A DNA stretch of 64,000 bases from Pseudomonas sp. CCC3.1. GTDB taxonomy: Bacteria > Pseudomonadota > Gammaproteobacteria > Pseudomonadales > Pseudomonadaceae. Positions 16,475 through 25,318 of the stretch are shown here, one piece after another. The DNA is taken from the NCBI RefSeq assembly GCF_034347405.1, contig NZ_CP133778.1:1302001-1366000 (forward strand). The letters are read 5' to 3'. Every line of letters starts with the position of its first letter. Within the stretch, counting starts at the first letter, position 1. The notes beneath the pieces are model-generated. The model ran no database searches. It saw only the letters and a program-made list of their open reading frames with translations, and was not told the DNA's origin. The position numbers were made by a program, and so were the translations under genes.

Positions 16475-18877
16475 TTGAAGAAATCCACAGCAGCACCTAA
16501 AACAGTTCCACTCTGGCGTCAGCAGCTGCACTACCGGCTCAAGGAAGGTGCACTGCTTGCTATTGGCGCGTTATGCCTGTTTCTGATGATGGCCTTGCTC
16601 ACCTACGGCAAGGACGATCCCGGCTGGAGCCATAACAGCCGTGTTGTGGACGTGCAGAACTTCGGCGGGCCTGCGGGCTCCTACAGCGCTGACATTCTGT
16701 TCATGGTGCTGGGCTATTTTGCCTACATCTTCCCGTTGCTGCTGGCGATCAAGGCGTATCAGATCTTCCGCGAGCGGCATCAACCCTGGCAGTGGAGCGG
16801 TCTGCTGTTTTCGTGGCGTCTGGTCGGCCTGGTGTTTCTGGTCATTTCGGGCGCAGCCTTGGCGCACATTCACTTCCACTCAGCCAGTGGCTTGCCTGCG
16901 GGCGCTGGCGGTGCACTGGGTGAAAGCCTCGGTGATCTGGCGAAAAATGCCCTGAATATCCAGGGCAGCACCTTGCTGCTGATTGCCTTGTTCCTGTTCG
17001 GTTTGACGGTATTTACTGATTTGTCGTGGTTCAAGGTCATGGACCTGACCGGCAAAATCACTCTCGACCTGTTTGAACTGATTCAGGGCGCTGCCAATCG
17101 TTGGTGGTCAGACCGCAATGAGCGCAAGCAACTGGTTGCGCAACTGCGTGAAGTGGACACCCGCGTTAGCGAAGTGGTCGCGCCGAGCGTTCCCGACAAG
17201 CGCGAGCAGGCCAAGGCCAAAGAGCGCCTGATTGAGCGTGAGCAGGCACTGACCAAGCACATGTCCGAGCGCGAAAAGCACGTGCCAGCAGTGATTGCCC
17301 CTGCACCGACCAAAGCGCCAGAGCCAAGCAAGCGCGTGCAAAAAGAGAAGCAAGTGCCACTGTTTGTCGACAGCGCAGTTGAAGGCACTTTGCCGCCGAT
17401 TTCGATTCTTGATCCGGCCGAGAAGAAGCAGCTCAATTACTCCCCTGAATCCCTGGCGGCCGTTGGCCACTTGCTTGAAATCAAGCTCAAGGAGTTCGGG
17501 GTCGAGGTGACCGTTGACTCGATCCACCCTGGCCCGGTGATTACCCGTTACGAGATTCAGCCAGCAGCCGGGGTCAAGGTTAGCCGTATCGCCAACCTGG
17601 CCAAAGACCTGGCACGCTCGCTGGCCGTGACCAGCGTGCGGGTGGTTGAAGTGATCCCCGGTAAAACCACGGTGGGTATCGAGATCCCTAACGAAGATCG
17701 CCAGATCGTGCGCTTCTCCGAGGTGTTGTCGACGCCCGAGTTTGATAACGCCAAGTCGCCTGTGACGTTGGCCCTGGGCCATGACATCGGCGGTAAGCCG
17801 GTCATCACTGACTTGGCAAAAATGCCGCACTTGCTGGTCGCCGGTACCACCGGTTCTGGTAAGTCGGTAGGCGTGAACGCCATGATCCTGTCGATTCTGT
17901 TCAAGTCGGGGCCGGAAGACGCCAAGCTGATCATGATCGACCCGAAAATGCTTGAGCTGTCGATCTACGAAGGCATCCCGCATTTGCTGTGCCCGGTCGT
18001 GACTGACATGAAGGACGCGGCCAACGCCTTGCGCTGGAGCGTTGCCGAGATGGAGCGCCGTTACAAGCTGATGGCCAAGATGGGCGTGCGTAACCTGGCG
18101 GGCTTCAACCAGAAGATCAAAGACGCCGAGGCCGCTGGCGAGCCGATCAGTGACCCGCTGTACAAGCGTGAAAGCATTCACGACGAAGCGCCGCTGCTGA
18201 CCAAATTGCCGACCATCGTGGTGGTGGTTGACGAGTTTGCCGACATGATGATGATCGTTGGCAAAAAGGTTGAAGAATTGATCGCCCGCATCGCCCAGAA
18301 GGCGCGGGCCGCAGGGATCCACTTGATCCTCGCGACCCAGCGCCCTTCGGTAGACGTGATCACCGGCTTGATCAAGGCCAACATTCCGACCCGAATGGCG
18401 TTCCAGGTATCGAGCAAAATTGACTCGCGGACCATCATCGACCAGGGCGGCGCCGAACAATTGCTCGGACACGGTGACATGCTCTACATGCCGCCCGGCA
18501 CCAGCCTGCCGATTCGGGTACACGGCGCGTTCGTTTCAGACGATGAAGTACACCGTGTGGTTGAGGCGTGGAAGCTGCGTGGCACGCCGGACTACAACGA
18601 AGACATCTTGTCGGGCGTTGAAGAGCCGGGCAGTGGCTTTGACGGCGGCAGCAGCGAAGGCGGCGATGACGCTGAAACCGATGCGCTGTATGACGAAGCT
18701 GTCCAGTTTGTACTGGAAAGCCGGCGTGCTTCGATCTCTGCGGTCCAACGCAAATTGAAGATCGGCTACAACCGCGCGGCGCGTATGATCGAGTCCATGG
18801 AAATGGCCGGGGTTGTGACCTCGATGAACACCAATGGCTCGCGCGAAGTGCTGGCACCTGCCCCGATGCGCGACTGA
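16475..18877 (+). CDS. ftsK: DNA translocase FtsK
   Basis: FtsK anchors at the division septum and pumps the chromosome termini apart, activating XerCD at dif. The 800-residue protein has four membrane segments within residues 25-200, a short linker, a motor with Walker A GTTGSGKS and Walker B VVVVDEFADMM, and the winged-helix gamma domain at the C-terminus (SRRASISAVQRKLKIGYNRAA). There is no ATG start. A TTG at 16475 (LKKSTAAPK) matches pseudomonad FtsK and has GGAAAAG about 8-14 bases upstream. Another TTG at 16412 would add 21 residues but has no ribosome site. Confidence 0.9.
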   Translation: MKKSTAAPKTVPLWRQQLHYRLKEGALLAIGALCLFLMMALLTYGKDDPGWSHNSRVVDVQNFGGPAGSYSADILFMVLGYFAYIFPLLLAIKAYQIFRERHQPWQWSGLLFSWRLVGLVFLVISGAALAHIHFHSASGLPAGAGGALGESLGDLAKNALNIQGSTLLLIALFLFGLTVFTDLSWFKVMDLTGKITLDLFELIQGAANRWWSDRNERKQLVAQLREVDTRVSEVVAPSVPDKREQAKAKERLIEREQALTKHMSEREKHVPAVIAPAPTKAPEPSKRVQKEKQVPLFVDSAVEGTLPPISILDPAEKKQLNYSPESLAAVGHLLEIKLKEFGVEVTVDSIHPGPVITRYEIQPAAGVKVSRIANLAKDLARSLAVTSVRVVEVIPGKTTVGIEIPNEDRQIVRFSEVLSTPEFDNAKSPVTLALGHDIGGKPVITDLAKMPHLLVAGTTGSGKSVGVNAMILSILFKSGPEDAKLIMIDPKMLELSIYEGIPHLLCPVVTDMKDAANALRWSVAEMERRYKLMAKMGVRNLAGFNQKIKDAEAAGEPISDPLYKRESIHDEAPLLTKLPTIVVVVDEFADMMMIVGKKVEELIARIAQKARAAGIHLILATQRPSVDVITGLIKANIPTRMAFQVSSKIDSRTIIDQGGAEQLLGHGDMLYMPPGTSLPIRVHGAFVSDDEVHRVVEAWKLRGTPDYNEDILSGVEEPGSGFDGGSSEGGDDAETDALYDEAVQFVLESRRASISAVQRKLKIGYNRAARMIESMEMAGVVTSMNTNGSREVLAPAPMRD

Positions 18878-18878
18878 C

Positions 18879-18903
18879 CTGCTCGCGGAAAATCCGCGAG
18901 CAG
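18879..18903. repeat. Perfect 11-bp hairpin between ftsK and lolA
   Basis: CTGCTCGCGGA at 18879-18889 pairs with TCCGCGAGCAG at 18893-18903 around a 3-base A loop. No T tract follows, so it is more likely an RNA-stability or processing hairpin than a terminator. Confidence 0.6.
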
Positions 18904-18929
18904 CATTCAACTAATCAATGAGGATTTTC

Positions 18930-19553
18930 ATGCGTCTTATCAGCATGTTGTTGCTGCCAGTCTTGGCTTTCTCTTCTCTTTCGGCTCATGCAGACGCAGA
19001 CAGCGTGAAACGTCTTGGCCAATTGCTCGGCGCGTCCAACACCATCACGGCACGTTTCTCACAGCTCACGCAGGATGGTAGCGGCACGCAATTGCAGGAA
19101 ACGGCCGGTGAAATGTCGGTCAAGCGTCCAGGCCTGTTCTACTGGCACACCGATGCGCCGAACGAGCAGACGATGATCTCCGATGGCCAGAAAGTCACCC
19201 TATGGGACCCCGATCTTGAGCAAGCTACCATCAAGAAGCTCGATCAGCGCCTGACTCAAACCCCAGCCTTGTTGCTGTCGGGTGACGTATCGAAAATCAG
19301 CGAAAGTTTCGACATTACCTCCAAACAGGCTGGCGACGTGATGGACTTCACGCTCAAGCCCAAGACCAAGGACACTCTGTTCGACTCCCTGCGCCTGTCG
19401 TTTCGCGGCGGCAAGATCAACGACATGCAGTTGATCGACAGCGTCGGCCAGCGCACCAACATCCTGTTCAACGGGGTCAAGGTCAACGAAGACATTCCGG
19501 CTTCCAAGTTCAAGTTCGACATCCCGAAAGGGGCTGATGTGATTCAGGAATAA
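18930..19553 (+). CDS. lolA: Outer-membrane lipoprotein carrier LolA
   Basis: LolA ferries lipoproteins across the periplasm from LolCDE to LolB. The 207-residue precursor has a signal peptide ending in SAHA and the LolA core (RLGQLLGASNTITARFSQLT ... GLFYWHTDAPNEQ). The ATG at 18930 has GAGGA six bases upstream, which decides against the ATG at 18918. It lies between ftsK and rarA on the same strand, the usual pseudomonad order. Confidence 0.95.
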   Translation: MRLISMLLLPVLAFSSLSAHADADSVKRLGQLLGASNTITARFSQLTQDGSGTQLQETAGEMSVKRPGLFYWHTDAPNEQTMISDGQKVTLWDPDLEQATIKKLDQRLTQTPALLLSGDVSKISESFDITSKQAGDVMDFTLKPKTKDTLFDSLRLSFRGGKINDMQLIDSVGQRTNILFNGVKVNEDIPASKFKFDIPKGADVIQE

Positions 19554-19612
19554 ACCGCAAGACCTGTGGGGGCGACGACCCACAAAACCTGCCAGAGGTT
19601 TCGTAAGTAGTG

Positions 19613-20938
19613 ATGGATCTGTTTCGAAGTGCCCCGATTGCCCAACCCTTGGCTGCCCGTTTGCGTGCCGCCAATCTGGATGAGTACGTCGGTCAGGAAC
19701 ACCTGCTCGCGCGCGGCAAGCCCCTGCGCGAAGCGCTGGAGCAGGGCGCGCTGCATTCGATGATCTTCTGGGGCCCACCGGGGGTGGGTAAAACCACCTT
19801 GGCGCGACTGCTCGCAGAAGTGTCGGATGCGCACTTTGAAACGGTCTCGGCGGTGCTGGCCGGGGTTAAGGAGATCCGTCAGGCGGTTGAAATCGCCAAG
19901 CAGCAAGCCGGCCAGTACGGGCGACGGACCATCCTGTTTGTCGACGAAGTGCATCGATTCAACAAATCCCAGCAAGATGCTTTTTTGCCCTACGTCGAAG
20001 ATGGCACCTTGATCTTTATCGGTGCTACTACTGAAAACCCGTCCTTTGAGCTCAACAACGCACTGCTGTCGCGAGCGCGGGTGTACGTGCTCAAAAGCCT
20101 CGACGAAGCGGCTTTGCGCAAACTGGTGCAACGTGCGCTCACCGAAGACAAAGGCTTGGGTAAACGTGGTTTGACCCTTAATGATGAGGGCTTTCAAACG
20201 TTGCTCAGGGCCGCCGATGGCGATGGCCGGCGTTTGCTGAATCTGCTGGAAAACGCCTCGGACCTGGCCGAAGACCACAGTGAAATCGGTGTCGACCTGC
20301 TGCATGACCTGCTGGGCGACACCCAGCGGCGCTTCGACAAGGGCGGGGAGGCGTTTTACGACCAGATCTCGGCTTTGCACAAATCGGTACGCGGCTCCAA
20401 TCCGGATGGTGCGCTGTACTGGTTTGCTCGCATGATCGATGGCGGTTGCGACCCGCTGTACATCGCCCGCCGGGTGGTACGTATGGCCAGCGAAGACATC
20501 GGTAACGCCGACCCGCGAGCCTTGAGTCTGTGTTTGTCGGCCTGGGACGTGCAAGAACGCCTCGGCAGCCCCGAAGGCGAGCTGGCCGTGGCGCAAGCCA
20601 TCACGTATCTGGCCTGTGCGCCTAAAAGCAACGCGGTGTACATGGGCTTCAAGACCGCATTGCGCAGTGCTGCCGAGTACGGCTCGCTCGAAGTCCCGCT
20701 GCATTTGCGCAATGCGCCGACCAAGCTCATGAAGCAATTGGGTTATGGCGACGAATACCGCTACGCCCATGACGAACCTGATGCGTATGCTGCCGGTGAA
20801 GACTACTTCCCGGATGAGCTGGAGCCGCTACCGTTGTATCAGCCCGTCCCGCGCGGGCTTGAATTGAAGATTGGCGAGAAGCTTAAACACCTGGCCGCAC
20901 TTGATCGGGCCAGCCCTCTACAGCGGAGAAAACCTTGA
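19613..20938 (+). CDS. rarA: Replication-associated recombination protein A (RarA/MgsA)
   Basis: RarA is a AAA+ ATPase of the clamp-loader type that acts at stalled replication forks. The 441-residue protein has Walker A GPPGVGKTTLARLL near residue 51, Walker B LFVDEVHRFNKSQQDAFLP near 107, and a C-terminal helical tetramerisation region. A GTG directly before the ATG would only add one residue. Its stop overlaps the crcB start by 4 bases. Confidence 0.95.
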   Translation: MDLFRSAPIAQPLAARLRAANLDEYVGQEHLLARGKPLREALEQGALHSMIFWGPPGVGKTTLARLLAEVSDAHFETVSAVLAGVKEIRQAVEIAKQQAGQYGRRTILFVDEVHRFNKSQQDAFLPYVEDGTLIFIGATTENPSFELNNALLSRARVYVLKSLDEAALRKLVQRALTEDKGLGKRGLTLNDEGFQTLLRAADGDGRRLLNLLENASDLAEDHSEIGVDLLHDLLGDTQRRFDKGGEAFYDQISALHKSVRGSNPDGALYWFARMIDGGCDPLYIARRVVRMASEDIGNADPRALSLCLSAWDVQERLGSPEGELAVAQAITYLACAPKSNAVYMGFKTALRSAAEYGSLEVPLHLRNAPTKLMKQLGYGDEYRYAHDEPDAYAAGEDYFPDELEPLPLYQPVPRGLELKIGEKLKHLAALDRASPLQRRKP

Positions 20939-21309
20939 TTCCTTTGATCGCTGCGGTAACGGTGGGCGGTATTGCAGGCACTTTATTGCGATTCGCAACG
21001 GGCAATTGGGTTAACGCCAATTGGCCAAAGCACTTCTATACCGCGACATTGGCCGTTAATATCGTGGGCTGCCTGCTGATTGGCGTCCTTTACGGGCTTT
21101 TTTTGATCCGCCCGGAAGTACCGATTGAAGTCCGTGCCGGACTGATGGTCGGTTTCCTGGGTGGCTTGACCACTTTTTCATCCTTTTCACTGGATACGGT
21201 GCGCCTGCTTGAAAGCGGGCAAGTGCCTTTGGCACTGGGCTATGCAGCCATCAGCGTATTCGGCGGGCTGCTCGCGACCTGGGCTGGCCTGTCCCTGACC
21301 AAACTTTGA
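20935..21309 (+). CDS. crcB: Fluoride exporter CrcB/FluC
   Basis: Fluc proteins are dimeric fluoride channels that protect against fluoride. The 124-residue protein has four hydrophobic segments and the family motif GFLGGLTTFSSFSLDT near residue 70. The start is a TTG that overlaps the rarA stop, so translation is probably coupled. No separate promoter or fluoride riboswitch is seen. Confidence 0.93.
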   Translation: MIPLIAAVTVGGIAGTLLRFATGNWVNANWPKHFYTATLAVNIVGCLLIGVLYGLFLIRPEVPIEVRAGLMVGFLGGLTTFSSFSLDTVRLLESGQVPLALGYAAISVFGGLLATWAGLSLTKL

Positions 21310-21325
21310 TAAACGAGAAACCGAC

Positions 21326-22606
21326 ATGCTCGATTCCAAACTGTTACGTACCAACCTTCAGGACGTAGCGGATCGCCTGGCATCCCGTGGCTTCAAGCTG
21401 GACGTGGCGCGCATCGACGCGCTGGAAGCCAAGCGTAAAGAAGTTCAGACCCTGACCGAGCGCCTGCAGGCTGAGCGCAATGCCATCTCCAAGAGCATTG
21501 GCCAGGCCAAGGCACGCGGCGAAGACATCGCGCCACTGATGGCCAGTGTAGAAACCATGGGCAGTGACTTGGCCAATGGCAAGGTCGAACTGGACGCGAT
21601 CCAGACCGAACTGGACTCGATTCTGTTGAGCTTGCCGAACCTGCCGCACGAATCGGTACCGGTCGGTGCAGACGAAGACGGCAACGTCGAAATTCGTCGT
21701 TGGGGCACGCCTAAAGCCTTTGATTTCGAGATCAAGGACCACGTCGCCCTGGGCGAGCAATACGGCTGGCTGGACTTCGAAACCGCCGCCAAGCTGTCCG
21801 GCGCCCGTTTCGCCTTGTTGCGCGGCCCGATCGCTCGCCTGCACCGTGCCTTGGCACAGTTCATGATCAACCTGCACATCAACGAGCACGGCTACGAAGA
21901 GGCTTACACGCCTTACCTGGTACAGGCGCCTGCGCTGCAGGGCACTGGCCAGTTGCCTAAGTTCGAAGAAGACCTGTTCAAGATCAGCCGCGAAGGCGAA
22001 GCCGATCTGTACCTGATCCCGACGGCTGAAGTGTCGCTGACCAATATTGTGTCGGGCGAAATCGTCGATCACAAATCGCTGCCGATCAAGTTCGTGGCTC
22101 ACACCCCGTGCTTCCGCAGCGAAGCCGGTGCGTCGGGCCGTGACACCCGCGGCATGATTCGCCAACACCAGTTCGACAAAGTTGAAATGGTACAGATCGT
22201 TGAGCCGTCGACCTCGATGGACGCGCTGGAAGGTCTGGTCGGCAATGCTGAAAAAGTGCTGCAACTGCTTGAGCTGCCGTATCGCACCCTGGCGCTGTGC
22301 ACGGGCGACATGGGTTTCAGCGCCGTTAAAACCTACGATCTCGAAGTGTGGATCCCGAGCCAGGACAAATACCGCGAAATTTCGTCGTGCTCTAACTGCG
22401 GTGATTTCCAGGCTCGTCGCATGCAAGCGCGTTTCCGTAACCCGGAAACCGGCAAGCCTGAACTGGTTCACACCCTCAATGGTTCCGGTCTGGCGGTAGG
22501 CCGTACCCTGGTTGCCGTGTTGGAAAACTACCAGCAAGCAGACGGTTCGATCCGTGTGCCAGAAGTGCTCAAGCCTTACATGGGCGGTATTGAGGTCATC
22601 GGCTAA
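21326..22606 (+). CDS. serS: Seryl-tRNA synthetase
   Basis: SerS charges tRNA-Ser and also tRNA-Sec. The 426-residue class II synthetase has an N-terminal coiled-coil arm (about residues 30-100), motif 2 in TPCFRSEAGASGRDTRGM and motif 3 in NGSGLAVGRTLVAVLENYQ. It is 16 bases after crcB and directly abuts cysG, whose ATG begins at the next base after the serS stop. Confidence 0.97.
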   Translation: MLDSKLLRTNLQDVADRLASRGFKLDVARIDALEAKRKEVQTLTERLQAERNAISKSIGQAKARGEDIAPLMASVETMGSDLANGKVELDAIQTELDSILLSLPNLPHESVPVGADEDGNVEIRRWGTPKAFDFEIKDHVALGEQYGWLDFETAAKLSGARFALLRGPIARLHRALAQFMINLHINEHGYEEAYTPYLVQAPALQGTGQLPKFEEDLFKISREGEADLYLIPTAEVSLTNIVSGEIVDHKSLPIKFVAHTPCFRSEAGASGRDTRGMIRQHQFDKVEMVQIVEPSTSMDALEGLVGNAEKVLQLLELPYRTLALCTGDMGFSAVKTYDLEVWIPSQDKYREISSCSNCGDFQARRMQARFRNPETGKPELVHTLNGSGLAVGRTLVAVLENYQQADGSIRVPEVLKPYMGGIEVIG

Positions 22607-24001
22607 ATGGAGTTTCTGCCGCTGTTTCATAACCTGCGGGGCAGCCGTGTACTGGTGGTCGGTGGTGGGGAGATTGCCCTGCGCAAATCCCGGCTGCTGG
22701 CCGATGCCGGTGCGGTGTTGCGGGTCGTTGCACCCGCTATAGAGCCCCAGCTGTGCGAGTTGGTAAACAGTAGCGGTGGTGAGCTGGTGTTGCGTGGCTA
22801 TGTTGAGGCCGACCTTGACGGGTGCGGGCTGATCATCGCTGCCACTGACGATGAGCCGCTCAACGCCCAAGTGTCTGCAGATGCCCATCGACGTTGCGTG
22901 CCGGTAAACGTAGTCGACGCGCCCGCGCTGTGCAGCGTGATCTTCCCGGCCATCGTCGATCGTTCACCGTTAGTGATTGCCGTCTCCAGCGGGGGGGACG
23001 CACCCGTGCTGGCGCGGCTGATTCGCGCCAAGATCGAAACCTGGATTCCATCGACCTACGGTCAGTTGGCAGGCCTTGCCGCGCGCTTTCGGACACAGGT
23101 CAAAGGCTTGTTCCCGGATGTGCAGCAGCGCCGTGGTTTCTGGGAAGACGTGTTCCAGGGCCCGATTGCCGACCGGCAACTGGCCGGGCAGGGCGCCGAA
23201 GCCGAGCGTTTGCTGCTGGCCAAGATCAATGGCGAAGCGGCGCAGACCACCGGCGAGGTTTACCTCGTGGGTGCCGGGCCGGGTGATCCTGATCTGCTGA
23301 CCTTTCGTGCGCTGCGCTTGATGCAACAGGCGGATGTGGTGCTGTACGACCGTTTGGTGGCCCCGGCCATTCTGGAACTGTGCCGTCGCGATGCTGAGCG
23401 CGTCTATGTGGGCAAACGTCGGGCTGATCACGCGGTGCCGCAAGACCAGATCAACCAGCAATTGGTGGATTTGGCCAAACAAGGCAAGCGCGTGGTACGG
23501 CTCAAAGGTGGCGATCCGTTCATCTTTGGTCGTGGCGGCGAAGAAATCGAAGAGTTGGCTGCCCACGGGATTCCGTTTCAGGTCGTGCCGGGCATTACGG
23601 CTGCCAGTGGGTGCGCGGCTTACGCCGGGATACCGTTGACGCACCGCGATTACGCGCAGTCTGTGCGCTTCGTGACCGGGCACTTGAAGGATGGCACCAG
23701 CAATTTGCCGTGGAACGACCTGGTTGCTCCGGCGCAAACGTTGGTGTTCTACATGGGCCTGATCGGTCTGCCGATTATCTGTGAGCAACTGATTGCCCAT
23801 GGTCGTTCGGCAGATACCCCGGCAGCGCTGATCCAGCAAGGCACCACCTCCAATCAGCGTGTGTTTACGGGCACATTGAAGGACTTGCCGACCTTGGTCG
23901 CGGAGCACGAAGTGCATGCGCCAACCTTGGTGATCGTCGGCGAAGTGGTGTTGCTGCGTGAGAAGCTGGCGTGGTTCGAAGGCTCCCAGTCGCAGGTTTA
24001 A
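22607..24001 (+). CDS. cysG: Siroheme synthase CysG
   Basis: CysG makes siroheme, the cofactor of sulfite and nitrite reductases, from uroporphyrinogen III. The 464-residue fusion has an N-terminal NAD-dependent dehydrogenase/ferrochelatase half (Rossmann motif VVGGGEIALRKSRLL near residue 15) and a C-terminal methyltransferase half (VYLVGAGPGDPDLLTFRAL near residue 217). Its start touches the serS stop. It is the last gene of the ftsK-to-cysG run, and a REP-like palindrome follows. Confidence 0.97.
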   Translation: MEFLPLFHNLRGSRVLVVGGGEIALRKSRLLADAGAVLRVVAPAIEPQLCELVNSSGGELVLRGYVEADLDGCGLIIAATDDEPLNAQVSADAHRRCVPVNVVDAPALCSVIFPAIVDRSPLVIAVSSGGDAPVLARLIRAKIETWIPSTYGQLAGLAARFRTQVKGLFPDVQQRRGFWEDVFQGPIADRQLAGQGAEAERLLLAKINGEAAQTTGEVYLVGAGPGDPDLLTFRALRLMQQADVVLYDRLVAPAILELCRRDAERVYVGKRRADHAVPQDQINQQLVDLAKQGKRVVRLKGGDPFIFGRGGEEIEELAAHGIPFQVVPGITAASGCAAYAGIPLTHRDYAQSVRFVTGHLKDGTSNLPWNDLVAPAQTLVFYMGLIGLPIICEQLIAHGRSADTPAALIQQGTTSNQRVFTGTLKDLPTLVAEHEVHAPTLVIVGEVVLLREKLAWFEGSQSQV

Positions 24002-24020
24002 CGGCGCGGCAAAAAACTAT

Positions 24021-24082
24021 GTAGGAGCGAGCTTGTCTCGCGATCTTTTGATCTTTTAAAAGATCGCGAGCAAGCCCGCGCC
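24021..24082. repeat. Degenerate REP palindrome
   Basis: GTAGGAGCGAGCTTGTCTCGCGATCTTTT and its imperfect mirror AAAAGATCGCGAGCAAGCCCGCG meet with almost no spacer. It has the same core as the REP pair at 8.0 kb but with several mismatches. It separates the convergent cysG and M42 peptidase genes and may also act as a terminator. Confidence 0.75.
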
Positions 24083-24103
24083 CTCAGTGTTTACATGCGT
24101 CTT

Positions 24104-25291
24104 TCAGCTCCTGTTATCCCCCACCAAACTCTCAACTGACGGCACCCGCGTATCGCTTTCCATCTGCGCATCGTGCTCCAACTGGTGACTAAAGCGATCC
24201 AGTGAACCTTGTGCGGGCTGCGCATCACTGGCAAATACCGGTGGGCTCAGCAGGTAGGCACTCAACAAACGGCTCAACGCCGCCAGGCTATCAATGTGGG
24301 TCCGCTCGTACCCATGCGTCGCATCACAGCCAAACGCCAGCAACGCACACCGAATATCATGCCCCGCGGTCACCGCCGAATGTGCATCGCTGAAGTAATA
24401 GCGGAACATGTCACGACGCACCGGCAGCTCGTTTTGGGTCGCCAAATTCAATAAATGCCGCGACAAGTGGTAGTCATACGGCCCGCCCGAATCCTGCATG
24501 GCCACGCTGACCGCATGCTCACTGGAGTGCTGGCCCGGCGCAACCGGAGCAATATCAATGCCTACAAACTCACTCACATCCCACGGCAATGCTGCCGCGG
24601 CGCCGCTACCGGTTTCTTCCGTGATGGTGAACAACGGGTGACAGTCGATCAGTGGTTGTTCACCGCTGTCGACGATGGCTTTGAGCGCGGCCAGTAACGC
24701 CGCAACGCCAGCCTTGTCGTCCAGATGCCGTGCGCTGATATGCCCGCTTTCGGTGAATTCAGGCAATGGATCGAACGCGACAAAGTCGCCAATGTTGACC
24801 CCCAGCGAATCGCAGTCCGCACGGGTGGCGCAGTAAGCGTCCAGGCGCAGTTCGATGTGGTCCCAGCTCACGGGTAATTCGTCCACACCCGTGTTGAACG
24901 CGTGGCCCGAGGCCATTAATGGCAGCACGCTTCCGCGAATCACGCCATTGTCGGTAAACAGACTGACCCGGCTGCCTTCGGCAAAACGGCTTGACCAGCA
25001 ACCCACCGGTGCCAGCACCAGCCGGCCGTTGTCTTTGATCGCCCTGACGCTGGCGCCAATGGTGTCCAAGTGCGCAGAAACGGCGCGATCCGGGCTGCTT
25101 TGCTGGCCTTTGAGTGTGGCGCGCAAGGTGCCGCGACGCGTCAGTTCGAACGGAATGCCCAACTCGTCCAGCCGTTCGGCGACATAGCGCACGATGGTGT
25201 CGGTGAACCCGGTCGGACTGGGGATAGCGAGCATTTCCAGGAGTACCCGTTGCAGGTATTCCAGGTCAGGTTCTGGTAGGGCGTGACTCAT
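24104..25291 (-). CDS. M42 family metallopeptidase of the NAGGN operon
   Basis: This 395-residue protein is an M42-type aminopeptidase. Visible metal and catalytic residues are in AVSAHLDTIGA, ARHLDDKAGV, ITEETGSGA and the final DATHGYERTHIDSL histidine. It follows ngg and asnO with a 27-base gap and is a regular member of this osmolyte operon. Trimming or recycling of the dipeptide is a plausible role but is not shown. The C-terminal tail (about 355-395) is polar and variable. Confidence 0.92.
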   Translation of the reverse strand: MSHALPEPDLEYLQRVLLEMLAIPSPTGFTDTIVRYVAERLDELGIPFELTRRGTLRATLKGQQSSPDRAVSAHLDTIGASVRAIKDNGRLVLAPVGCWSSRFAEGSRVSLFTDNGVIRGSVLPLMASGHAFNTGVDELPVSWDHIELRLDAYCATRADCDSLGVNIGDFVAFDPLPEFTESGHISARHLDDKAGVAALLAALKAIVDSGEQPLIDCHPLFTITEETGSGAAAALPWDVSEFVGIDIAPVAPGQHSSEHAVSVAMQDSGGPYDYHLSRHLLNLATQNELPVRRDMFRYYFSDAHSAVTAGHDIRCALLAFGCDATHGYERTHIDSLAALSRLLSAYLLSPPVFASDAQPAQGSLDRFSHQLEHDAQMESDTRVPSVESLVGDNRS

Positions 25292-25318
25292 AAAAGCTCC
25301 TTTTGCGGGAGAGACAGT

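Noticed and set aside
20935..20960. Possible fluoride riboswitch before crcB
   Set aside because: crcB starts within the rarA stop codon, leaving no leader for a riboswitch.
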